A stretch of DNA of 17,358 nt from UBA1206 sp045643125 (GTDB taxonomy: Bacteria > Bacillota > Clostridia > Oscillospirales > CAG-382). A model generated the notes under the pieces. That model was given only the letters and a program-made list of their open reading frames with translations, had not been told where the DNA came from and did no database searches. The stretch covers positions 1-17,358 of the forward strand of contig JAZUKE010000130.1 of the NCBI GenBank assembly GCA_045643125.1, given 5' to 3'. Shown piece by piece: positions 5,976 through 13,770 of this stretch (positions are counted from its first letter, which is position 1; every line of letters begins with the position of its first letter). The translations under genes and the position numbers were made by a program.

Positions 5976-8456
5976 ATGAAAAAACTGTTTTCACTGATTT
6001 TTGCCATTATTCTCATCGGCGGTGTTATTATGACTTCCTGTACAAATAGCGAAACTGACGACACAAGTCTTGGCTCAGAAGAACTTTCGGAAATCATTAC
6101 CGAAAACAGCACGGAGGAATCGTCGGAAGAGTACGTCCCCTGCGACCTTGCCGAAGGCTGCCCGTATTACTACGAGTACGGCATAAAAGTCGAAGGCGAC
6201 GACTATATCACCGTTCTTACTGACGGCAAAAATGAAAAAACGGTGAGCCTTACGCCGTCGCTCAGCAAGACGGGCAAAGCCGTGTTCACGTCTGGCGACT
6301 GGTCGGGAAACACGAGAGAACTTGAACTCGATAACACCAAAGCGGGGATATACGTTGATCTCGGCTTCATTTCCGATATCGAATCGTTCGAGCTTGTTTC
6401 AAACGCCGAAAGCTGCGAGGTGTTCTATTCCACCGACGGATATAACTATACTTTTTACGCAGGCACTTTCGGCAAAAGCGGGAAAAAGTCGTTTTCCGCA
6501 AAATCGGTGCTGTTCGTCATCCCGTTCGGCGACGGGATCGAAATAAGCAGGATCAAAATTTTCGGCAGCCGTGAAAACAGCAGGCTCCTTCTTACCGAAA
6601 ATGCCGTATATACTTTACAGGCGGCACAGAATTACCCCGATGACAACAATACCAAGCTCACCGACGGCGTCACATTCGCGGCTGCAGGCAAAGACGCACT
6701 TGTGCAGACACGCTCTTCCGGGAAGGATGAGATCACCGGCAAAAACGGCGTGATACTTGATATGGATCTCGGAAAAGTCTGCAATGTTTCGGAAGTGAAC
6801 TTCGGTCTGTATTCGTCTTCATCTCCCGAACGCATCACCGTAAGATATTCCGATAACGGAGAAGAATGGAAGGATCTCGGTCAGTCGTATCTGCGTACTT
6901 TTTCCGGCAAATCCGGGAGCTGTTCGCGCAAATATTCCGTCACCCGTCCCGATACGGTGAAAGCACGCTATATACGCATATATTTCTATTCCGCAAGCAT
7001 CACGACGGATGAGATATACGTTTACGGCTGCGAAAACGAAGTCAAAGCCGATTATGAGTTTATTTCACGGAAAAACCGTGTTTCCGATTCAAATGCAGCC
7101 TCCGGCAGGGAAATGACGCTTGACGGCAAAGCCGAGATACTCCTTACCGACGGAGCGTTTTACAGATTTGCACCGCTTCCCGAAAAAGGGACGTTCGAAT
7201 TCAACTGCAGCGAAAAGCACTCCTTCTGCGGTGCTTCCGTGACGTATAACGGCAAAATGGATTCGTGGGAACTCGAATGTGACGGCAAAAAGATCGAAAA
7301 CGTCACCGTCTATACCGCCGAAGCGGGAAATATCGAAACGGCTTATCTGTATTTCGATAATCTTGACGGCGAAAAAATAAGCGTATCTTTTGAAAGCGAA
7401 AACGCCAATGTTTCCGAAGTGCAGATATACGCCGATGCTCCGGCTCTCCCCGTTGTCAGAGGCGGCTTTGCACAGATATTCACCGGAATGGTAAGCACCG
7501 TTTCGGAAATGAACAGCGAATATTCGTGGTATCTGCAGCTGAAAGGTATGAAAGACCTCGGTATGGAATACCTCGTGCTTTCGGGCGCTGCCGATTACAA
7601 CGATAAAAAGACTCTGCTCAAAACTGGGCGCACCGTTGACGCAGGCTATAAATACGAACAGGTCTACGGCTGTACCGACGTATACGAAGCGATACTGAAC
7701 GCCGCGGACGAACTTGATATGGACGTTTATATGGGTACCATATCGGGCGTCGATTTCGCGTCGCCGGTCGCAAAGATCGACCTTATAAACGGAGTCATAC
7801 ACGATTCCGAATACGTCATACGCGATCTGTTCGAGCAGTACGGACATCATAAATCCTTTGTGGGATATTATCTTGCCGACGAGCAGTGCGACTATTGGAT
7901 GACTTACGCCAATGGTGTAAAATACGGACGAATGGTGTATAAAGCACAGTCCGACCTCATCCGCGAGCTTGATCCGGACGCAAAGGTAATGATCGCTCCC
8001 GCAATATGGAGAAGCGGCGTATATACCTCGGCGGGCAGCGCTATGTACAATATGATAAAGCCCGAAAAAGAAGGCGAAAGGCCTGTCGTTGACATAGTTG
8101 CCGCTCAGGACTGTCTCGGCAGGACGAACGAGCTTTACGTCACCGACGCGGTGTTTGACGAATACGGCAAATACTGCGAAGAATGGGCAAAGAACGTAAG
8201 GAAAGCGGGCGCCGAATTCTGGCACGATGCCGAGGTTTTCGAGCAGACCTATACCTATAAGCGTTACGACGAGCTTGTGCGTTCGTTCGGCTATGAAGCA
8301 AAACTTTCCGGCTCGATAATCGTTTTCGATATACCGCATTATCTCTCCCCGTTCCCGCTTGCGTCGTATAATAACGAACGTCAGTATTACGGCAGATGTA
8401 TAATGAGAGAATACGTCAAATATTATTCCGGATTTGCAGACATAAATTCAAAATAA
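5976..8456 (+). CDS. Secreted lipoprotein with carbohydrate-binding-like modules and a DUF4434-like glycosidase-type C-terminus
   Basis: An 826-residue protein with a lipoprotein signal: KK, a hydrophobic stretch, then the lipobox MTSC with the acylated cysteine at 22. A Ser/Thr/Glu-rich linker (about 23-52) follows, so it should be anchored on the outside of the membrane. Residues about 60-360 hold two beta-rich segments; the second (DLGKVCNVSEVNFGLY... to ARYIRIYFYS) resembles F5/8-type C (discoidin-like) sugar-binding domains. Residues about 490-820 resemble a TIM-barrel family of putative glycoside hydrolases (DUF4434-like), with acidic positions in FVGYYLADEQCDYW as possible active-site residues. 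Substrate unknown; polysaccharide binding or cleavage is inference. GGGAG precedes the ATG. It sits between housekeeping genes with only 15 bases after rimO. Confidence 0.72.
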   Translation: MKKLFSLIFAIILIGGVIMTSCTNSETDDTSLGSEELSEIITENSTEESSEEYVPCDLAEGCPYYYEYGIKVEGDDYITVLTDGKNEKTVSLTPSLSKTGKAVFTSGDWSGNTRELELDNTKAGIYVDLGFISDIESFELVSNAESCEVFYSTDGYNYTFYAGTFGKSGKKSFSAKSVLFVIPFGDGIEISRIKIFGSRENSRLLLTENAVYTLQAAQNYPDDNNTKLTDGVTFAAAGKDALVQTRSSGKDEITGKNGVILDMDLGKVCNVSEVNFGLYSSSSPERITVRYSDNGEEWKDLGQSYLRTFSGKSGSCSRKYSVTRPDTVKARYIRIYFYSASITTDEIYVYGCENEVKADYEFISRKNRVSDSNAASGREMTLDGKAEILLTDGAFYRFAPLPEKGTFEFNCSEKHSFCGASVTYNGKMDSWELECDGKKIENVTVYTAEAGNIETAYLYFDNLDGEKISVSFESENANVSEVQIYADAPALPVVRGGFAQIFTGMVSTVSEMNSEYSWYLQLKGMKDLGMEYLVLSGAADYNDKKTLLKTGRTVDAGYKYEQVYGCTDVYEAILNAADELDMDVYMGTISGVDFASPVAKIDLINGVIHDSEYVIRDLFEQYGHHKSFVGYYLADEQCDYWMTYANGVKYGRMVYKAQSDLIRELDPDAKVMIAPAIWRSGVYTSAGSAMYNMIKPEKEGERPVVDIVAAQDCLGRTNELYVTDAVFDEYGKYCEEWAKNVRKAGAEFWHDAEVFEQTYTYKRYDELVRSFGYEAKLSGSIIVFDIPHYLSPFPLASYNNERQYYGRCIMREYVKYYSGFADINSK

Positions 8457-8473
8457 ACCCGAGTTACTTTTGT

Positions 8474-8494
8474 TGCCGTCTTTTTACGACGGCA
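8474..8494 (+). other. Intercistronic hairpin before pgsA
   Basis: A perfect 7-bp stem TGCCGTC (8474-8480) with GACGGCA (8488-8494) and a T-rich 7-nt loop lies in the 51-base gap between the lipoprotein gene and pgsA. No T run follows, so it is not a classical terminator. It ends 4 bases before the pgsA ribosome binding site (GGAG) and could affect mRNA stability or pgsA translation. Confidence 0.5.
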
Positions 8495-8507
8495 GAATGG
8501 AGAAAAA

Positions 8508-9122
8508 ATGAAACTTAATCTTCCGAACAAGCTGACACTTATCCGTGCTGTTCTCGTCCCGTTTTTCGTCTTCTTTATGATCTATCCCATTTTCGGCAGG
8601 TCGCATATAACCTGGTCGAGGATATTGGCGTCCGCGATATTCATTCTCGCCGCGATAACCGATTTCGTTGACGGCAAGATCGCCCGCAAATGCGGACTCG
8701 TGACACGTTTCGGAAAGTTTATGGATCCGCTCGCGGATAAGTTTATGGTGTTTGCGGCGCTCCTTGCGATCATTTTTTCCGATTTCATTATCCCGACAGG
8801 CGAAACTCTGTCGCACGGCTTCCTCAAAAACGTGTTTTTCTGGATGTCGCTTGTGATAATCTTCCGTGAACTTATGGTAACGTCGCTTCGCCTTGTCGTC
8901 GCTTCGAGCGATCAGCAGATAGTCATACCGGCAAATATCTGGGGCAAGCTCAAGACCGTGTCGCAGATAGTGTGCATAGTGACCGTGATACTCGAACCGA
9001 TAGTGCTTCCGCTCGGCGGTTTCCTTTCGCTCATTACAATGGTGGTCACGGCGGCTTTCACCGTATTTTCCGGTTATAAGTATATAAAAAGCTATTGGCA
9101 GTACATAGATCCTACAAAATAA
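8508..9122 (+). CDS. pgsA: CDP-diacylglycerol-glycerol-3-phosphate 3-phosphatidyltransferase
   Basis: A 204-residue integral membrane enzyme that makes phosphatidylglycerol phosphate from CDP-diacylglycerol and glycerol 3-phosphate. The CDP-alcohol phosphotransferase motif is complete: D52, D55-G56, A59-R60, G69, D73 and D77 in DFVDGKIAR...GKFMDPLADK. The N-terminal NLPNKLTLIR is typical of PgsA. Several hydrophobic helices (about 10-28, 38-52, 80-95, 105-125, 145-165, 170-190) span the membrane. First gene of the run pgsA-cysS-mrnC-lexA. Other CDP-alcohol phosphotransferases are possible but the start motif favours PgsA. Confidence 0.9.
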   Translation: MKLNLPNKLTLIRAVLVPFFVFFMIYPIFGRSHITWSRILASAIFILAAITDFVDGKIARKCGLVTRFGKFMDPLADKFMVFAALLAIIFSDFIIPTGETLSHGFLKNVFFWMSLVIIFRELMVTSLRLVVASSDQQIVIPANIWGKLKTVSQIVCIVTVILEPIVLPLGGFLSLITMVVTAAFTVFSGYKYIKSYWQYIDPTK

Positions 9123-9137
9123 GAAAGTGCAAAGACG

Positions 9138-10562
9138 ATGAAACTTTATAACTCACTCACACGAACAAAAGACGATTTCACACCGGCATCGAACAAAGTC
9201 ACGATGTATACCTGCGGGCCTACCGTGTATCATTTTGCGCACATAGGCAACCTCAGATCGTATATTATGGAGGACATACTCGAAAAGTACCTCGGATATG
9301 CCGGCTATGACGTAAAACGAGCAATGAACATCACTGACGTCGGACACCTCACGGGCGACAGCGACGAAGGCGACGACAAGATGCTTCTCGGTGCAAAACG
9401 CGAAAAAAAGACGGTAATGGAAATTGCCGATTTCTATACAAAGGCATTCTTTGCCGACTGCGACAAGCTCAATATAGCGCGTCCCGCTCATATCGTGCCC
9501 GCAACGTCGAGGATAGCCGATTTCATTGCAATGATAACCGCCCTTATCGAAAAAGGCTACGCGTATCAGGCAGGCGGAAACGTCTATTTCGACACGTCAA
9601 AACTCGACGAATACTACGTTTTCTCCAAGCATAACGCCGAAGACCTCGAGGTCGGCTCGCGCGAGGGCGTAGGTGAGGACAGCAACAAGAAGAACAAAAA
9701 CGACTTTGCGCTTTGGTTCACCAAATCAAAATTCGATTCCCAGGAACTTAAATGGGATTCTCCGTGGGGCGTAGGCTACCCAGGCTGGCATATCGAATGT
9801 TCCGCCATAAGCCTCAAGGAGCTCGGAGAGCATCTTGATATCCATTGCGGCGGCATCGACAACGCATTTCCGCATCATACCAACGAAATAGCGCAGAGCG
9901 AAGCGTACCTCGGACACCATTGGTGCGATTTCTGGTTCCATATCCGTCACCTCAATGACGAAACGGGCAAAATGTCAAAATCCAAGGGCGAATTTCTCAC
10001 CGTTTCCGTTCTCGAAAACAAAGGCATTTCTCCTATGGTTTATCGTTATTTCTGCCTTATGTCGCATTACCGCAAGGTACTTGTCTTCTCGTGGGACGGT
10101 ATCGAAAACGCCAAAGGCTCGTATAATAAGCTCGTGTCGCGTATCACCCAGCTTGGAAAGAGCGGGGAAGTCGATAAGGAAGCGTTTGCAAAATACGACG
10201 GAATATTCCGCGAAGCCCTTGATAACGACCTCAACACGTCCGTTGCGATAACAAGCGTTTACGACGTTCTCAAAGCCGATATAAACGGAGCAACCAAACT
10301 CGCTCTTATAGAATCATTCGATAAAGTTTTGTCTCTTGACCTTGTCAAAGAAGCCGAAAAGCTCAAAAACAAACCCGCGGAAACGGAAAAAGAAACCGAA
10401 CTTTCTGAAGAAGACAAGCCGATACAGGCACTTGTCGATGAACGCACCGCTGCCAAAAAGGCAAAGAACTATGCAAGAGCCGATGAAATCAGAAATCAGC
10501 TCAAGGATATGGGGATCGTGATTGAGGACACCGCGCAGGGTCCCAAGTGGAAACGCGTATGA
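9138..10562 (+). CDS. cysS: Cysteinyl-tRNA synthetase
   Basis: A 474-residue class I aminoacyl-tRNA synthetase that charges tRNA-Cys. Seen: the zinc/cysteine-binding C26 in MYTCGPTVY, the ATP-binding HIGN (residues 35-38), the WHIECSA block and HCGGIDNAFPHHTNE with the other zinc ligands, and the KMSKSKG loop near residue 278. The C-terminal DALR-like helical part carries a charged Lys/Glu-rich linker (about 410-440) before the end domain (ERTAAKKAKNYARADEIRNQLKDMGI). It follows pgsA by 15 bases and its stop overlaps the mrnC start. An organism has normally only one such gene. Confidence 0.97.
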   Translation: MKLYNSLTRTKDDFTPASNKVTMYTCGPTVYHFAHIGNLRSYIMEDILEKYLGYAGYDVKRAMNITDVGHLTGDSDEGDDKMLLGAKREKKTVMEIADFYTKAFFADCDKLNIARPAHIVPATSRIADFIAMITALIEKGYAYQAGGNVYFDTSKLDEYYVFSKHNAEDLEVGSREGVGEDSNKKNKNDFALWFTKSKFDSQELKWDSPWGVGYPGWHIECSAISLKELGEHLDIHCGGIDNAFPHHTNEIAQSEAYLGHHWCDFWFHIRHLNDETGKMSKSKGEFLTVSVLENKGISPMVYRYFCLMSHYRKVLVFSWDGIENAKGSYNKLVSRITQLGKSGEVDKEAFAKYDGIFREALDNDLNTSVAITSVYDVLKADINGATKLALIESFDKVLSLDLVKEAEKLKNKPAETEKETELSEEDKPIQALVDERTAAKKAKNYARADEIRNQLKDMGIVIEDTAQGPKWKRV

Positions 10563-10948
10563 CGAATGCCAACGAATATCCGGCTCTCGTGCTTGCCTAT
10601 ATAGGCGACGCGTATTTTGAGCTGCTCGTTCGGGAACGGATAACGTGCGGCGGCGACTGCAATATATCGTCTCTGTCGCCGAAGGCAAAGGAGTACGTCA
10701 CGGCGGTGGCACAGTCCGCGGCAGTGGAAAGACTGCTGCCGAGCCTTACGCCTGAGGAAGAAGCCGCGTTCAAACGCGGACGCAATGCAAAGACCAATCA
10801 TACGCCGCGCTCCGCGGCATCGCTTGAATATCACAGAGCGACCGGACTCGAATCGCTGTTCGGCTGGCTCTATGTACGACGCGAAGAAAAACGTGCGAGA
10901 GAACTGTTTGATATATGTTTTCCCGGCACCACGGAGGTATCTGAATGA
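10559..10948 (+). CDS. mrnC: Mini-ribonuclease III
   Basis: A 129-residue protein consisting of a lone RNase III catalytic domain without the RNA-binding domain. In Firmicutes this enzyme trims 23S rRNA precursors. Seen: LAYIGDAYFELLVRERI, with the catalytic acidic residues of the RNase III signature, then a helix-rich body with KRGRNAKTNHTPRSAASLEYHRATGLESLFGWLY, which is highly characteristic. I chose the ATG at 10559, which forms an ATGA overlap with the cysS stop; a GTG 12 bases upstream is possible but less likely. The gene pair cysS-mrnC is conserved in Firmicutes, which supports the identity. Confidence 0.94.
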   Translation: MTNANEYPALVLAYIGDAYFELLVRERITCGGDCNISSLSPKAKEYVTAVAQSAAVERLLPSLTPEEEAAFKRGRNAKTNHTPRSAASLEYHRATGLESLFGWLYVRREEKRARELFDICFPGTTEVSE

Positions 10949-11553
10949 ACGAACTTACCGAAAAAGAACAAAAGGTTTACGAATATGTCGAGCATACCAT
11001 CGAAACGATGGGCTATGCTCCGTCGGTGCGCGATATCTGCGCCGCGCTTGATATAAAATCGACTTCGACGGCGCATCTGTACCTCAGACGTCTTGACGAA
11101 AAGGGATATATCCGCAAAAACGACGGTAAATCAAGGGCGGTGTCTCTGGAACACAGTAAAAATTCACCCGACGAAAGAACGCTGCGCGTGCCGCTGCTCG
11201 GCAAAGTCACCGCAGGCGTACCCATAACCGCGGTGCAGAATTACGAAGGATACGTCGATTTTCCCGCAAGTATGTGCCTTGGTATGTCAAATTTGTTCGC
11301 GCTCCGCGTAGTCGGCGAGAGTATGAAGGAAGCGGGGATACTCGACGGCGATATCGTCGTTGTCGAGGGACGCAGTTATGCCGATAACGGCGAGATAGTC
11401 GTGGCTATGATAGACGACGAAGCCACGGTGAAGCGCTATTTCCGCGAAAGAGACAGAATAAGACTGCAGCCGGAAAATTCCGAAATGAAACCGATATATT
11501 CGCGCAACGTGTCCGTTCTCGGTAAAGTGATCGCAAATTTCAGATTCTATTAA
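10945..11553 (+). CDS. lexA: LexA repressor
   Basis: A 202-residue SOS repressor. The N-terminal winged helix (residues 1-66) includes the recognition-helix region STSTAHLYLRRLDEKGYI. The C-terminal S24 self-cleaving domain shows the scissile A90-G91 (VTAGVP), nucleophile S126 in VGESM, and the general base K163 in ATVKRY, all intact. It should dimerise on GAAC-N4-GTTC sites such as the one at recA and be cleaved when RecA filaments form. Its ATG overlaps the mrnC stop (ATGA), so it is translated at the end of the pgsA-cysS-mrnC unit. I could not find a LexA box close upstream. No GC-rich terminator hairpin follows. Confidence 0.97.
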   Translation: MNELTEKEQKVYEYVEHTIETMGYAPSVRDICAALDIKSTSTAHLYLRRLDEKGYIRKNDGKSRAVSLEHSKNSPDERTLRVPLLGKVTAGVPITAVQNYEGYVDFPASMCLGMSNLFALRVVGESMKEAGILDGDIVVVEGRSYADNGEIVVAMIDDEATVKRYFRERDRIRLQPENSEMKPIYSRNVSVLGKVIANFRFY

Positions 11554-11591
11554 AAATCACAAAATAAATTGAGAAATTTTCAAAAAAGGTA

Positions 11592-11620
11592 TTGACAAAT
11601 TTCGCAATGTGTGGTATTCT
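11592..11620 (+). promoter_or_regulatory. Promoter of tRNA-Lys
   Basis: Consensus -35 TTGACA (11592-11597) and -10 TATTCT (11615-11620) with a 17-base spacer. The expected start site is about 23 bases before the mature tRNA 5' end. Confidence 0.85.
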
Positions 11621-11649
11621 ATCGGGGCTGTCGTGAAGAGCGACACAAT

Positions 11650-11725
11650 GATCCACTAGCTCAGCCGGTAGAGCACATGACTTTTAATCATGGTGTCCGG
11701 AGTTCGATTCTCCGGTGGATCACCA
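11650..11725 (+). tRNA. tRNA-Lys (anticodon UUU)
   Basis: A 76-base cloverleaf: acceptor stem GATCCAC (11650-11656) pairs with GTGGATC (11715-11721), discriminator A, and an encoded CCA (11723-11725). The anticodon stem CATGA/TCATG flanks the loop CTTTTAA, giving anticodon TTT, which reads lysine codons AAA and AAG. The T arm TCCGG AGTTCGATTC TCCGG is perfect. The gene is intact. Phage genes lie directly downstream, so its 3' end could be an integration site. Confidence 0.97.
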
Positions 11726-11788
11726 AATACCAAACTATCCGAACACGTGTATTTCATATTCACAAACGGCGTTTTCGGAGCGGTTATA

Positions 11789-11816
11789 AGCAGAGGATAA
11801 TCTCCTCTGCTTTTTT
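11789..11816 (+). terminator. Rho-independent terminator after tRNA-Lys
   Basis: A 9-bp stem AGCAGAGGA (11789-11797) with TCCTCTGCT (11803-11811), a 5-nt loop, and a run of six T on the plus strand (11811-11816). Confidence 0.92.
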
Positions 11817-11821
11817 CGTGC

Positions 11822-11852
11822 AAAAAAGAGAGGATCCGTTTCCGGATCCTCT
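11822..11852 (-). terminator. Rho-independent terminator of the phage late operon
   Basis: A perfect 10-bp stem AGAGGATCCG with CGGATCCTCT (11829-11838 and 11843-11852). It carries a GAAA tetraloop on the minus strand and is followed by C and six T. It lies 50 bases after the amidase stop and faces the tRNA terminator 6 bases away. Confidence 0.93.
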
Positions 11853-11881
11853 GAAAAGCTTTAAGGAGACAAAAGCTTTTC
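11853..11881. repeat. Inverted repeat between amidase gene and terminator
   Basis: GAAAAGCTTT (11853-11862) and AAAGCTTTTC (11872-11881) form a 10-bp AT-rich stem with a 9-nt loop, directly adjacent to the late-operon terminator stem. It may assist termination or mark a recombination junction. Nothing else can be seen between the tRNA and the amidase gene. Confidence 0.5.
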
Positions 11882-11902
11882 TGTATATTTGCAGGAGGAA
11901 AG

Positions 11903-12901
11903 CTATTTAAGAAGCTCCGCGAGCTTTTCACGACCGACGATCTCGAAGCTATCGCCGCGGCGTCTGATCGTGACCGTCACTTCTGTTTCTTCCGCTTGCT
12001 TCGGTGCTTCCGGCTCTGCTGCCGGAGCTTCGCCCTCTTCGGGCGTGTCCTTCGGTGTTGGAGGATAAGCGAGCGTCAGATATTTAACGTCGATCGGCGA
12101 CATAATCGCCGATTTTCCGTCCTCGGATTTGTTGATTACGGCGCGTCCGGTGCTTGCGATACACTCGACGAGCCAATTCTTCGCCATAACCCAAGCAGGA
12201 ATATTTTTCCCGCTCCAATATACGGCGCCTTCCTTGATCTTCACGACGGAGCCGACGGCGATCTCTCCGGTGCTTTCCTTGCTCGGATAAGCCGCGAAAT
12301 ACTCCGCGATAATATCGGCTTCCGCCTCTGCGAGCTTTTGCAGATTCTCGTCGATCAGCAGATATTCAGCGTCTGCTATGTGCGTATGGAAGCCGTGCTC
12401 TATCAGCATAGCACAAGAACAGCCGCTCTGTGCCGCGTTCCGGATAACGCCGTAATAATCGACGCCCGGCTTGTTCGGATATTCTCTCGTTTTCGATCCT
12501 CTGTAATAATGCCCCATAAGCTCGGAGACCTTCTTACCGAGGCGATCGGCGAGATCGAGATTTCCGGATCTTGTCATAGAGTAATATACGACCGTTCCGG
12601 TGCAGTTTTCCGGATAGTATTTCGATCCGTCCTCTGCTGTCGCCTCTCCGGGAGCGTTTGAGTGAAGCGAGAGGAACATACAGCAGCCGTTCTTTCCCGC
12701 CATAGATCCGCGCTCCGCGAGCGAAGGATCGTCCGTGACCTTCTCTCTCGTCACGAAAACTTCAAATCCGCGCTTTTCGAGCTCCGCTTTGAGCTTCTGC
12801 GCGAGATAGAACATTTGCGTTCCTTCGTAATATTTGCTTACGTAGGGAGAGTGATTCGATCCTTTTGTATGACCGGGATCAATGGTAATTCTCATAGACA
12901 T
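11903..12901 (-). CDS. N-acetylmuramoyl-L-alanine amidase, phage endolysin (Amidase_3)
   Basis: A 332-residue endolysin that cuts the amide bond between MurNAc and the stem peptide to release progeny. Zinc ligands and the catalytic residue fit the Amidase_3 family: H11 in IDPGHTKG, E26, H80 in LSLHSNA, and E168 in LIEHGFHTH. Residues about 215-285 form an SH3-like wall-binding module (VGSVVKIKEGAVYWSGK...IPAWVMAKNWLV), as in clostridial phage lysins. A Pro/Glu/Ala-rich linker and a short basic, then EIVGREKLAELLK end follow. The ATG directly follows the holin stop codon (TAAATG); an ATG two codons downstream is an alternative start. There is no signal peptide, so export depends on the holin. 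Confidence 0.92.
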   Translation of the reverse strand: MSMRITIDPGHTKGSNHSPYVSKYYEGTQMFYLAQKLKAELEKRGFEVFVTREKVTDDPSLAERGSMAGKNGCCMFLSLHSNAPGEATAEDGSKYYPENCTGTVVYYSMTRSGNLDLADRLGKKVSELMGHYYRGSKTREYPNKPGVDYYGVIRNAAQSGCSCAMLIEHGFHTHIADAEYLLIDENLQKLAEAEADIIAEYFAAYPSKESTGEIAVGSVVKIKEGAVYWSGKNIPAWVMAKNWLVECIASTGRAVINKSEDGKSAIMSPIDVKYLTLAYPPTPKDTPEEGEAPAAEPEAPKQAEETEVTVTIRRRGDSFEIVGREKLAELLK

Positions 12902-13279
12902 TTATTCCTCGTCCTCCGATCCTTCGTCTGCGTCCTCCGCCACTACCGGAGCCGCTGTCAAATATGTTTCGATTCCCGCTTCCTTGCCCCAAGCGATCTT
13001 CGCTTCGTCGAGCGCCCTCTCGATCATATCTTTCAGAGCGTCGTATGTAATGAAGATCTTCAAGATTGCCGGCATATAGGAATATACCTTCTCTACGACG
13101 TAAGCGAACTTCACGGAGCCCGTTCCGGATCCGTAAATCTTTTCCGCCTCCGTCACGAGTGCGAAAAGCATTTTATAGACGATCTGCTTCTTTCCCTTCA
13201 CGGCAAAGAAAACGATCACGCCCACAAAAAGCAGCACGACGAGCACGGAATCCCAATTCTGCGCTAAAAAGTTTAACAT
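12902..13279 (-). CDS. Holin-like membrane protein
   Basis: A 125-residue protein with one strong membrane segment (residues about 11-27: VLVVLLFVGVIVFFAV) followed by a basic KGKK and a long amphipathic region, ending in an acidic tail (EDADEGSEDEE). Size, topology and position directly before the amidase fit the phage LLH-type holins of clostridia, which make the membrane lesion that lets endolysin reach the wall. I chose the ATG at 13279 (AGAGG about 8 bases upstream); an in-frame ATG at 13300 overlaps the upstream stop and would add 7 residues. The family assignment is from pattern only. Confidence 0.75.
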   Translation of the reverse strand: MLNFLAQNWDSVLVVLLFVGVIVFFAVKGKKQIVYKMLFALVTEAEKIYGSGTGSVKFAYVVEKVYSYMPAILKIFITYDALKDMIERALDEAKIAWGKEAGIETYLTAAPVVAEDADEGSEDEE

Positions 13280-13296
13280 TTGATAACCTCTTTCTC

Positions 13297-13590
13297 TCAT
13301 TTATTCTCCCGAATCTCGTCGATTCGGTGATGAGCTTGTTTACAGCTCTCCTCGACGCGTGTCACGCGCTCGGTGAGCTCTCCTACGACGGTTCGCGTCT
13401 CTCTCGTTTCCCGTTTGAGATCGTCAACCCCCGCTTTAATGTAGCCAATATCAGAAGCGATCGCGCCGCGGCTTTCTCCCTCTTCGACGTTCTCCTTCTT
13501 TTTGTTTCTCTGAAACGCGAAATATGATATCAGAAATCCGAGTGCTCCGAAAGCAATCGAACAGATTACGCCTACCGTTGCCGCGTTCAT
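13297..13590 (-). CDS. Membrane-anchored coiled-coil protein of the lysis module
   Basis: A 97-residue protein with an N-terminal membrane helix (about 3-25: AATVGVICSIAFGALGFLISYFAF), then a charged segment and a heptad-like coiled coil (about 48-95: VDDLKRETRETRTVVGELTERVTRVEESC). AAGGAGGG lies 6 bases before the ATG. It resembles in outline the XhlA-type hemolysin/holin-helper proteins, but with the membrane helix at the opposite end. It precedes the holin and overlaps the longer holin start, so a role in lysis or its timing is plausible. No specific family recognised. Confidence 0.7.
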   Translation of the reverse strand: MNAATVGVICSIAFGALGFLISYFAFQRNKKKENVEEGESRGAIASDIGYIKAGVDDLKRETRETRTVVGELTERVTRVEESCKQAHHRIDEIRENK

Positions 13591-13602
13591 TGTTTGCCCT
13601 CC

Positions 13603-13770
13603 TTAAATTTCTTTTTCGATTTCTTTCCGAGCTTGCTCCGCCTCTTTTCGGAGATCTCCGAAGCTGTCCTCTATATCGTTCTGCGCGATAATCTCCGCTT
13701 GCTTCTGAATGATCTCCGCTTGAAGCTTCACGATTTCAGAGAGGCGCTCGCAAGTTTCGATAAGTGTCAT
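13603..13770 (-). CDS. Small coiled-coil phage protein (55 residues)
   Basis: The ATG at 13770 overlaps the stop of the preceding gene (TAATG), and the frame runs to a TAA at 13603-13605, just before the ribosome binding site of the next gene. The protein is almost wholly helical and charged: ERLSEIVKLQAEIIQKQAEI (8-27), then DLRKEAEQARKEIEKEI. Similar tiny coiled-coil proteins often sit between tail and lysis genes in clostridial phages, but I recognise no family. The tight packing argues that it is real. Confidence 0.68.
   Translation of the reverse strand: MTLIETCERLSEIVKLQAEIIQKQAEIIAQNDIEDSFGDLRKEAEQARKEIEKEI

Noticed and set aside
8474..8494. Terminator after the lipoprotein gene
   Set aside because: A clear stem exists but no T run follows on either strand, so it is listed only as a hairpin.
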